Assembly (NCBI GenBank): GCA_010021705.1
Contig: RGMU01000003.1
Span: 1 to 21,900 of the forward strand
Length of the DNA stretch: 21,900 nt
DNA from: Chitinophagia bacterium
Lineage (GTDB): Bacteria; Bacteroidota; Bacteroidia; Chitinophagales; Chitinophagaceae
Direction of reading: 5' to 3'
The notes below the pieces were generated by a model. That model was not told where the DNA came from. It ran no database searches and saw nothing but the letters and a program-made list of their open reading frames with translations. How positions within the stretch are numbered: the stretch's first letter is position 1; each line of letters opens with the position of its first letter. Position numbers and translations under genes: made by a program. This document shows positions 14,673-21,900 of this stretch, in pieces.

Positions 14673-14680
14673 TATATTTG
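14673..14680 (+). promoter_or_regulatory. Candidate -7 box upstream of array gene 2
   Basis: TATATTTG matches TAnnTTTG and lies 7 bases after the stop codon of array gene 1. A transcript from here would have a leader of about 100 bases before ATG 14789. The -33 element is not clear. It suggests that each array gene may have its own promoter. Confidence 0.4.
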
Positions 14681-14788
14681 CATTTCAACCTGTTTAAGTA
14701 GTATTTATCCCTAATTATAGCGCGTATTTAGAGCTTAATTAAAGAAACACATAAAAAAATAAAATCATCATAGATAAAAGGTTAAAGT

Positions 14789-17700
14789 ATGAAGTTAAGG
14801 TTTATTATATCAGCATTGATTGCCAGCTTCTTGTGCGGAGTGAGTGTGAAGGCACAGATAGTGTCGGGTAATTTGTTTTTACAAGGTCAGTATTTGGAGA
14901 TAGGTGCTCAAAATAATGGCTCTTTAGGCACGAGTACTTCCGCTCCAAGCGGTTATCATCCGCATACGGGTGGTCCTTCTGTATGTGGTGCAAGCAATGC
15001 TTTGGCTCACGTATATGACTATGGGCGTGACGGTTGGAGTACCGGTACACCTCCGTATATGGGCGACTATTCCATACCCGGTACGCCATGGGAAGGCTGG
15101 ATGATGGAAGCTAATGGTAGTACAGGTTTTGCAAACAGTGTTGGAACCGGGGGATGTGGCTTTACCGGAGGTATGGGTATCAGTGGTAGCTGGGCATCTT
15201 ATAGTGCCGGTTCGGGTGTGGTACAGGGTTTATGGACGGGTACCGCACTTTCCGGTGCATTATCAATTCGTCAGCAATATAGGGTAGATACCTTTGGTTC
15301 GGACTGCCGTATTACGGTTTATTTGGTAAATACTACTTCTACGCCCATTACCGGGGTGTATTATTGCCGTTCTTTAGACCCGGATAATAGCCAGTCTTGG
15401 AGTGGTGGTTCTTTTACAACTATTAACGAAATAGTATATCAAAACGATTTTTACCATAGAGTGATGGTAAAAGCAACTGCTACCGGCAGTAGTTCTGCCG
15501 CAGGTTCTCCTCCTCAACCTATTTCATTGGGTACGAAAGACTGCCGCGCCCAGGCGTTTATATATACTTCATGGCCTATGAGCACATCGTGCACCATGAC
15601 TAATATATGGGCGCATAGTGAAAGCCGTTTGGGTACGTCATATTATACTGTAGGTTCTTCGGTAACACGAGATATTGCGATAGGCATAATATTTAACTTA
15701 GGTACTATCAATGCTTATGACAGCACTCGCTTTTCCTTTTCTTACATCTATGGCATTGATACCGGAAGGGTGGATACTGCCTATCCGGAACCTGTACTTT
15801 CTTATGCAGGTCGCATTACCGATTCTGTTGATACTATAACTACTTGTGCTTATTCCGGTTCTGCCATGCCAATAGATATATTATATGGTGATGATAGAAG
15901 CTGGTATAGAGGCGATTGGACTTGGTCTCCTATTACCGGTTTATCCACCACCACCGGTGTTCACAATACTATTGACTTTACTTCATTATCATCTACTACT
16001 ACCTACACCATAAGGGGTGCAGATACTGCATTGGGCACATGCCGTGAAAAGGTGTTTTATTTAACGGTTGTACCGGTAACGGTATCGCTGCCCATAGTTA
16101 GGGATACGGTATTTTGTAGGGGCGTAACGGTAGGTCCGCTGAATACAGTAACAAGTACAGGTGGTACCATTCGCTGGTACACTACTGCTACAGGTGGCAC
16201 GGGTAGCACTACAGCGCCTACGCCTTCTACGGCTACATTAGGTGTAACAACTTATTGGGTTACGCAAACCATAGCCGGCTGTGAAAGCTCCAGAATACCG
16301 GTTAGGGTAACGATAGCACCACCACCGGTGGTTTCAGCAAGTAATAATAGTCCTTTATGTCCGGGTGATGTATTGGTGTTAACCCTTACGGATACGATGA
16401 CCGGAGGTGTAATAACTTATAGCTGGACGGGTCCTTCGGGTTATACTTCCACTGCACGCAACCCTACAAGAACGGGAGTGGTGTTTGCAGACTCGGGTAT
16501 TTACTATGTAGTGGTTAACCACAATGGTTGCGCTACTAACCCAACACCAACTTTAGCCGTTATCCACTCTACACCACCTTCACCAATATTTAGCAACCCT
16601 ACTTATTGCCAATATTTACCTACTGTACCATTATCGGCTTTTGGTAGCAATATTAAGTGGTACACTACTGCTACCGGAGGTGTAGGTAGCACAATAGCTC
16701 CGCTACCTTCCTCTACTATAGCGGGTACATTTACATGGTATGTAACGCAAACCATCAACAACTGCGAAAGCAATAGATATCCTGTGGTGGTAACCATAAA
16801 TCCAAAGCCGGTGCCGCCTACAATTATCAACACTCCGGGCAGTTATTGCGTGGGTGATAGGTTTAATCCGTTTACCATAGTATCCGGCAGCAATATTAAG
16901 TGGTATGCAGCATCTACCGGTGGAACGGGTTCTACTACTGCGCCTACTGTTAATACTGCCTATCCGGGTTCGTTTACCTTCTGGGCAAGCCAAACTTTAT
17001 TGGGTTGCGAAGGAGACCGCGCTCCGGTTACGGTAACTGTTTACGACAGCGTTAAAGCGCACATTCGCTCTGAAATTCACTTAGGTTGTAAAGAAGATAC
17101 AGTTTACTTCTTTAATAGTTCTTATGGTGCAATAAATTATCTATGGTTGTTTGGTGATGGTTATTCTTCTGCCGATGCCTCAACACGCCACATATACAGA
17201 AGACAAGATGTTTATACTGTTCAGATGTATGCCCATAGCCTACATTGCCTTGATAGTGCAGTACAAACGATTAACTTAATACATCCGGATACGGCACGCT
17301 TTACTTTAGCACCTGCATTGGTATGCCAAGGTGATACGGTGAAGTTTACCAACAATTCTGTTGTTACATCGCCTACATACCGCTGGGTATTTGGTGATGG
17401 CTCTACAAGCAATGCCGTTAACCCTAAGCATATTTACAACCATAGCGGCACATACCGAATAGCCTTAATAGCTACTGATGGCTTGCCTTGCTCTGATACT
17501 GCTTATAGCCAAGTAACAGTTGACTCTATTAGTCCGTTCCGCATCTCTGTAAGCGATACCTTGTTCTGCATGGGTACATATATTACGCTAAGAGGTGATT
17601 ACACAAGGAATGGCTTGCGCTTTATGCACTGGTCTTTTGACAACGGAGACACGGTTTACAACACTAACCCTGTAACTTATGGTTATTCTTACCCAAGAAC

Positions 17701-18280
17701 ATTTACCATTAGAGGTACGGCACATTACAGAGTTTGCCCTCCAAATACAGACTCTGTAAATGTAAAAGTGTTGCAAAGCATTAATATAGATTTGGGTCCG
17801 GATACCACAATATGTGTGGGAAGTAGCTCTGTGCTATTGCGTGATTACTTTAACTCCGGAACAGCGGGTGCTACATGGCGATGGAACACCGGAGAAAGGG
17901 GTCCTTCTATTTATGCTTCAACTGCCGGTACATATTATGCTACGGTTCGTTTGGGTGGTTGCTCTGCTACAGACTCGGTGCGTGTATTTAATGATTGCTA
18001 CGTTACCTTCCCTAATGGCTTTAGCCCCAATAGAGACGGTGTGAATGATCACTTTAATCCACGTGATTACTTCACAAAAGGCTGCAAATCGTTTAAGATG
18101 ACTATATATAATCGTTGGGGACAAACCATATTTGTTACCGATGCTACTCACGGCAGGGGCTGGGACGGTACATTTAACGGAGAAGCTCAACCGATGGGCG
18201 TATATGTCTACGATATAGAAGCTACGTTTGAAGATGGACAAATACTTAAAAAACGAGGCAACGTTACCTTAATGAAATAA
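14789..18280 (+). CDS. Giant surface protein 2 of the array: shared N-domain, Ig_7-type and PKD modules, T9SS type B tail
   Basis: This 1163-residue protein has a signal peptide at 1-23 (SVKAQ). Residues about 24-345 form the shared N-domain (FLQGQYLEIG, YDYGRDGWSTGTPPYMGDY, LDPDNSQSW, LGTKDCRAQ). After a first Ig-like unit (~350-430), the middle contains three CHU_C-associated Ig-like units marked by 'KWYTTATGGTGST..P' and ending 'GCES/EGDR' (about 431-510, 595-672, 674-755), with a different Ig unit between the first two. Two PKD domains follow (~755-915; YLWLFGDGYSS and YRWVFGDGSTS, each with a closing HIY...YT/YR strand) and then two Ig-like units (~915-1070). Residues ~1071-1163 are the type B T9SS tail (FPNGFSPNRDGVNDHF, YNRWGQTIF, GWDGTFNGEAQPMGVYVYDI). 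Its middle differs wholly from protein 1, while both ends match. A surface-exposed adhesive role is inferred; the ligand is unknown. Confidence 0.85.
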   Translation: MKLRFIISALIASFLCGVSVKAQIVSGNLFLQGQYLEIGAQNNGSLGTSTSAPSGYHPHTGGPSVCGASNALAHVYDYGRDGWSTGTPPYMGDYSIPGTPWEGWMMEANGSTGFANSVGTGGCGFTGGMGISGSWASYSAGSGVVQGLWTGTALSGALSIRQQYRVDTFGSDCRITVYLVNTTSTPITGVYYCRSLDPDNSQSWSGGSFTTINEIVYQNDFYHRVMVKATATGSSSAAGSPPQPISLGTKDCRAQAFIYTSWPMSTSCTMTNIWAHSESRLGTSYYTVGSSVTRDIAIGIIFNLGTINAYDSTRFSFSYIYGIDTGRVDTAYPEPVLSYAGRITDSVDTITTCAYSGSAMPIDILYGDDRSWYRGDWTWSPITGLSTTTGVHNTIDFTSLSSTTTYTIRGADTALGTCREKVFYLTVVPVTVSLPIVRDTVFCRGVTVGPLNTVTSTGGTIRWYTTATGGTGSTTAPTPSTATLGVTTYWVTQTIAGCESSRIPVRVTIAPPPVVSASNNSPLCPGDVLVLTLTDTMTGGVITYSWTGPSGYTSTARNPTRTGVVFADSGIYYVVVNHNGCATNPTPTLAVIHSTPPSPIFSNPTYCQYLPTVPLSAFGSNIKWYTTATGGVGSTIAPLPSSTIAGTFTWYVTQTINNCESNRYPVVVTINPKPVPPTIINTPGSYCVGDRFNPFTIVSGSNIKWYAASTGGTGSTTAPTVNTAYPGSFTFWASQTLLGCEGDRAPVTVTVYDSVKAHIRSEIHLGCKEDTVYFFNSSYGAINYLWLFGDGYSSADASTRHIYRRQDVYTVQMYAHSLHCLDSAVQTINLIHPDTARFTLAPALVCQGDTVKFTNNSVVTSPTYRWVFGDGSTSNAVNPKHIYNHSGTYRIALIATDGLPCSDTAYSQVTVDSISPFRISVSDTLFCMGTYITLRGDYTRNGLRFMHWSFDNGDTVYNTNPVTYGYSYPRTFTIRGTAHYRVCPPNTDSVNVKVLQSINIDLGPDTTICVGSSSVLLRDYFNSGTAGATWRWNTGERGPSIYASTAGTYYATVRLGGCSATDSVRVFNDCYVTFPNGFSPNRDGVNDHFNPRDYFTKGCKSFKMTIYNRWGQTIFVTDATHGRGWDGTFNGEAQPMGVYVYDIEATFEDGQILKKRGNVTLMK

Positions 18281-18320
18281 ATAGTATTATTTGATTAATA
18301 AACATGCCAACCTTTTGCAG

Positions 18321-18328
18321 TAGATTTG
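18321..18328 (+). promoter_or_regulatory. Candidate -7 box upstream of array gene 3
   Basis: TAGATTTG fits TAnnTTTG, 72 bases before ATG 18400. A TTTG lies at 18290-18293, but at 27 bases it is farther than the usual spacing. The intergenic gap (119 bases) is nearly the same size as between genes 1 and 2 (123 bases). Confidence 0.4.
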
Positions 18329-18399
18329 CAGTCTTCAATGACGCAGGTACTATTAGTAACTAAAATAATTATTGATAAACAAACATATTTTTATAAATC

Positions 18400-21300
18400 A
18401 TGAAGCGGATTATTCTTTTTATCACTGCATTTTTAGCTGTATATTCAGCGTCAAATGCGCAGCTGGTGAGTAGCAACTTGTTTTTACAGGGTCGCTATGT
18501 AGAAACCGGCAACCAAAACAATGCGTCTTTTGGTTCAAGTGTGGCTGTGCCGAGCGGCTACCACACACATAGTACTTATTCTATATGCGGAACATCCGGC
18601 AGTATGTTAGCCTTTGTGTATGAGTATGGTCGTGATGGCTGGACAGTAGGTAGCCCGCCCTATATGGGAGACTATACATTACCCGGAAGTCCATGGGAAG
18701 GATGGGCAGTAGAAGTGAATGGTGCCACCGGATGGGGCTATTCTACAGGTAGTTGTAACTATACCAACGTAGGTGGAGCTACATTAACCGGAGGTATGGT
18801 ATCTTATACTTACAACCCGGGTGTTTTGGGTGCTTACCATAGTAGCCGTGCCGGTCAAGCAACAGGTATGTGGGTGGGTAACTTAGCCACCGGAGGTAGA
18901 AATTTAGCTATTCGTCAATATTTTAGGGTAGATACAGAGGCTGAAAACGTTAACATCACTGCGGTGTTTACCAATACCTCTTCTTCTGTAATGAATAACG
19001 TATTTTATATGCGTTCCTGCGACCCTGATAATAGCCAATCTTGGGGCGGTAGCTTTAGTACGATTAACGTAATTAGTTATCAAAATGACGCAGACCACCG
19101 TGTGGCAGTAACAGCTACCGCTACCGGTAGTAATAGCGGTTCTCCCGCCTGTCCCATGACTATTGGTACAAAAGACTGCCGTGCTAAGTGTTTGATATAC
19201 ACCTCTTGGCCTATGAACACATCTACGCGCTTGTTTGATGTGTATTATGGTATGTCCACCACCATTGGTACAGCATATTATTCTGCACAGGGTTCACCGG
19301 TTACTAGTGATATTGGTATTTGCTTAGTGTATAATTTGGGCAACATTCCTGCCGGTGATAGTGCTATTTTATCTATGGCATACATTTTTAACCACTATAG
19401 AGGTGAAAATGGTGTTGACAGTGCATTTCCCACACCTAAACTTAAATGGGGTAGTGTGATAAACGATTCTATCTTAACCTTCTCTTCATGCGTTGACAGT
19501 TCTGCGCTTAACGTAGAAATTATCTATGGTAATGATAAAGGCTTTTCATGGAGCACTTGGACTTGGGCACCTGCTATTGGCTTAGCCTCAACTACCGGTG
19601 TTACCAACACTATTGACAGAGGTGCTCTTACATCTTCTATCGTTTACACTATTACAAGTAATACTAATAAAATGGGTAGCTGCTTGGCTAAAAAGCTATA
19701 TATAGCTGTTAACCCTGCCGTTAGTTTGCCGGTTGTTACCAACCAAACCTATTGCCAATATGATACCCCTATGCCATTGGTGGCTACGGGTACCAGCTTG
19801 CTATGGTACACATCTGCAACGGGTGGTACGGGTTCTCCTACACCTCCTATAGTTAGCACCGCTACACCGGGTGTGTTTACTTATTATGTGGCTTCAGTGA
19901 GGGATACTTGCGCTACGCCAAGAGTACCGCTTACGGTTACGGTAAATGCAGTGCCCCCTCCGCCAACACCTACACTACAAACTTATTGTCAATTTGATGT
20001 GGCTTCCCCGGTTATTGCTACCGGAATGGCAGGTGCTACGCTTACTTGGTATGCTGATACCGCCAGAACCGGCACTACAACAGCACCTACGCCATCTACG
20101 GGCACACCGGGTGTACTTAACTATTATGTTACACAAACATTAGCCGGCTGTACAAGTGCCAGAGCTGCTGACCCTGTAACAATTATTCCTAAACCGAATG
20201 CGCCTGTTACAGAAGATACTTCTTATTGCCAATATTCGCCTTCTGCTCGCTTGACAGCTACCGGAGCAAGCCTAAAATGGTACACCGTACCAGTAGGCGG
20301 AACTGCATTATCCGGTGCTCCAACGCCGCCAACAACTGCTGTGGGTAACACTACATGGTTCGTAAGCCAAACAGTTTCAGGTTGCGAAAGCGATAGAACA
20401 CCACTTACTGTTACTATATTGCCATTACCTGACTTTACTATATCTACCGGCAAGTCTTATGTGTGCCAATATGATACGCTTACGTTAGCTTATACCGGTT
20501 CCGTAATACCCGGCTCTGAGTATCATTGGACATTACCTCGCGGTACGTCATACATATCAGGCGATTCTTCCACTCCTACTATCATTGTTAAATTTGACTC
20601 GCTTTATTTCCAAAGAGCGTTCTTATTAACGGCATCTTCAAGTGGTAGATGTGTTACTATTGATACTGTAGATATCAAGGTTGTTCCTTCCCCATGGATG
20701 GATGCTTATGTGAAAGAAAATATTTGTGCGGGCGATACCATTACTGTTGCTTTAATAAGGCACTCAGCCAATGCACACAACTATATGTGGAACTTTGATG
20801 GTGCTACAATCGTAACAGCGGGTTCTAATCCCGGTGACCCGTATAGGCTTTGCTGGAGCACACTGGATTCCGGAGTTCGTATAGTATCGCTTAAAACTTC
20901 TACCATTGAAGGTTGCGAAAGTATCACTATGTATGATACTGTTAAAATTCACCCTCGCCCTGTTGCCGCTATTGGTTTACTGTCTCAAACAGATAGATTG
21001 TGCTTGGAAGACTCTGTAATGCTACGTGCTATTGTGGAAAGATTAGGTTGCAAATATGTGTGGACTCCTAAGCATTATTTTGATGACAATGAAGGTTCTC
21101 GCCGCTGGGGTAGGATTGAAAATGCAGGCTTTGTTCACTTACATGTAACCGATCCTTTTGGTTGCGAAAACGAAGATAGCTTGGCACTTAGTCCTGAGTC
21201 CTGCTGTAATGTATGGTTCCCTAATGCGTTTACACCAAATGGAGACCGCAATAACGATGTGTTCAAACCGGTATTCAGAGGCTATCATCGCTTTAGTGTT

Positions 21301-21492
21301 TTCCGTGTTGTTAACCGTTGGGGTCAAACAGTATATGAAGCCACCAATACTAACGGTGAGTGGGACGGTACCATGAATGGTGTGCCTCAAGATTTGGGTG
21401 TTTACTACTATTTTGTGAAGTTTGATTGCGATGAGGGGGATGGTCAAAATAAAGGTCGCATACAAAAAGGCGAGGTTATCCTAATGAGATAA
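18400..21492 (+). CDS. Giant surface protein 3 of the array: shared N-domain, Ig_7-type modules, T9SS type B tail
   Basis: This 1030-residue protein has a signal peptide at 1-21 (YSASNAQ). Residues about 22-350 form the shared N-domain (FLQGRYVETG, YEYGRDGWTVGSPPYMGDY, CDPDNSQSW, IGTKDCRAKC), closer to protein 2 than to protein 1. After an Ig-like unit (~358-440) come three consecutive CHU_C-associated Ig-like units (~441-678), each with 'tYCQyd' near its start and 'LxWYxxxxxxGT' in the middle, the last ending GCESDRTPLTVTILP. Three further cysteine-paired Ig-like units (~679-935) lead to the type B T9SS tail (~936-1030: FPNAFTPNGDRNNDVF, VNRWGQTVYE, EWDGTMNGVPQDLGVYYY). It has no PKD domains like those of protein 2. 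A terminator hairpin follows 34 bases after the stop, closing the array. Expected location is the cell surface; function is inferred as adhesion or matrix binding. Confidence 0.85.
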   Translation: MKRIILFITAFLAVYSASNAQLVSSNLFLQGRYVETGNQNNASFGSSVAVPSGYHTHSTYSICGTSGSMLAFVYEYGRDGWTVGSPPYMGDYTLPGSPWEGWAVEVNGATGWGYSTGSCNYTNVGGATLTGGMVSYTYNPGVLGAYHSSRAGQATGMWVGNLATGGRNLAIRQYFRVDTEAENVNITAVFTNTSSSVMNNVFYMRSCDPDNSQSWGGSFSTINVISYQNDADHRVAVTATATGSNSGSPACPMTIGTKDCRAKCLIYTSWPMNTSTRLFDVYYGMSTTIGTAYYSAQGSPVTSDIGICLVYNLGNIPAGDSAILSMAYIFNHYRGENGVDSAFPTPKLKWGSVINDSILTFSSCVDSSALNVEIIYGNDKGFSWSTWTWAPAIGLASTTGVTNTIDRGALTSSIVYTITSNTNKMGSCLAKKLYIAVNPAVSLPVVTNQTYCQYDTPMPLVATGTSLLWYTSATGGTGSPTPPIVSTATPGVFTYYVASVRDTCATPRVPLTVTVNAVPPPPTPTLQTYCQFDVASPVIATGMAGATLTWYADTARTGTTTAPTPSTGTPGVLNYYVTQTLAGCTSARAADPVTIIPKPNAPVTEDTSYCQYSPSARLTATGASLKWYTVPVGGTALSGAPTPPTTAVGNTTWFVSQTVSGCESDRTPLTVTILPLPDFTISTGKSYVCQYDTLTLAYTGSVIPGSEYHWTLPRGTSYISGDSSTPTIIVKFDSLYFQRAFLLTASSSGRCVTIDTVDIKVVPSPWMDAYVKENICAGDTITVALIRHSANAHNYMWNFDGATIVTAGSNPGDPYRLCWSTLDSGVRIVSLKTSTIEGCESITMYDTVKIHPRPVAAIGLLSQTDRLCLEDSVMLRAIVERLGCKYVWTPKHYFDDNEGSRRWGRIENAGFVHLHVTDPFGCENEDSLALSPESCCNVWFPNAFTPNGDRNNDVFKPVFRGYHRFSVFRVVNRWGQTVYEATNTNGEWDGTMNGVPQDLGVYYYFVKFDCDEGDGQNKGRIQKGEVILMR

Positions 21493-21519
21493 TTCCTCAC
21501 GTTTCCAAATACTTATGTT

Positions 21520-21527
21520 TATATTTG
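21520..21527 (+). promoter_or_regulatory. Candidate -7 box for the aminotransferase gene
   Basis: TATATTTG matches TAnnTTTG. Its last base is the first base of the terminator stem, so transcription would start inside that hairpin and the leader to ATG 21564 would be about 30 bases. No strong -33 is seen. Confidence 0.4.
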
Positions 21528-21554
21528 TACCACTGCTACCATAAGCAGTGGTAC
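21527..21554 (+). terminator. Rho-independent terminator closing the T9SS array
   Basis: GTACCACTGCT pairs with AGCAGTGGTAC in a perfect 11-bp stem with a 6-base loop, followed directly by seven T residues (21555-21561). It lies between array gene 3 and the aminotransferase. Confidence 0.85.
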
Positions 21555-21563
21555 TTTTTTTAT

Positions 21564-21900
21564 ATGAAATTTACTCCTAAACATACAGCACCGGATACCA
21601 ATATATTCTCTACCATGACCGCAATGGCAATAGAGCATAATGCCGTTAACTTGGCACAGGGTTTTCCGGAATTTGACATAGACCCGGTATTAGCAAATTT
21701 GCTCACGGAAGCGTCTTTGTTAAAGTATAATCAATATGCACCTATGCCGGGCTTGCCGGCATTGCGGAATGCCATAGCCGACAGTGTTTCTTTGCGATAT
21801 GGCATAAATGTGGACCCGAATACGGAGGTAAGCGTTACGCCGGGTGCTACTTATGCCATTTATACCGCTTTAGCCGCGTTGATAGAACCCGGAGATGAGG
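21564..21900 (+). CDS. PLP-dependent aminotransferase, methionine/kynurenine type (3' end outside window)
   Basis: ATG 21564 opens 112 codons that run off the window. The start, FTPKHTAPDTNIFSTMTAMA, followed by NAVNLAQGFPEFD, YNQYAPMPGLPALRNAIAD and VTPGATYAIYTALAALIEPG, is the N-terminal part of a fold-type I class I/II aminotransferase. The 'NLaQGFPdF' and 'NQYaPm.G' motifs are typical of the YbdL (methionine:2-oxo acid) and kynurenine aminotransferase branch. The PLP-binding lysine lies outside the window. A role in methionine salvage or 2-oxo acid exchange is likely, but substrate choice cannot be fixed from this part. Confidence 0.88.
   Translation, partial: MKFTPKHTAPDTNIFSTMTAMAIEHNAVNLAQGFPEFDIDPVLANLLTEASLLKYNQYAPMPGLPALRNAIADSVSLRYGINVDPNTEVSVTPGATYAIYTALAALIEPGDE

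Overview
The window reads as a chromosomal segment of a Bacteroidota bacterium, probably of the Chitinophagales/Sphingobacteriales kind. Four proteins carry type IX secretion (T9SS) C-terminal sorting domains: one type A and three type B (CHU_C, gliding-motility type). Several genes are preceded by the Bacteroidota -7 box TAnnTTTG, and Shine-Dalgarno sequences are weak or absent. Base composition is moderate, apart from one sharp GC-rich island near 4985-5290.

Layout. 1-732 (minus): 5' two thirds of a Nif3-family metal protein, cut by the window edge. 812-1374 (plus): a conserved Bacteroidota hypothetical gene broken by an apparent 1-base deletion. 1439-3418 (plus): membrane GT-C/TMTC-like protein with C-terminal TPRs. 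3515-5131 (plus): secreted caspase-like (C14) plus FGE-sulfatase fusion. Its last ~45 codons switch to GC-rich sequence resembling the variable repeat of a diversity-generating retroelement (DGR) target, followed directly by a cluster of perfect hairpins. 5132-5658: non-coding, packed with palindromes and dispersed repeats. 5659-7467 (minus): secreted TPR protein. 7612-8241 (plus): LysE-type exporter. 8323-8799 (plus): AhpE/Prx5-like peroxiredoxin. 8837-9820 (plus): secreted protein with type A T9SS tail, ending at a strong terminator. 10125-10856 (minus): orphan C-terminal fragment of a type I restriction HsdR subunit.

11177-21492 (plus) is the dominant unit: three consecutive, very large (1030-1163 aa) paralogous surface proteins. 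Each has a signal peptide, a shared and unassigned N-terminal domain of ~320 residues, a different set of Ig-like/PKD modules, and a type B T9SS tail. They look like a gene family made by tandem duplication and module shuffling, probably cell-surface or secreted adhesins. From 21564 (plus) the window ends inside a methionine/kynurenine-type aminotransferase.

The two most interesting points are the DGR-like end of the caspase-FGE gene, although no reverse transcriptase or template repeat lies in the window, and the three-gene T9SS array with its own N-terminal domain. Neither is proven from sequence alone.
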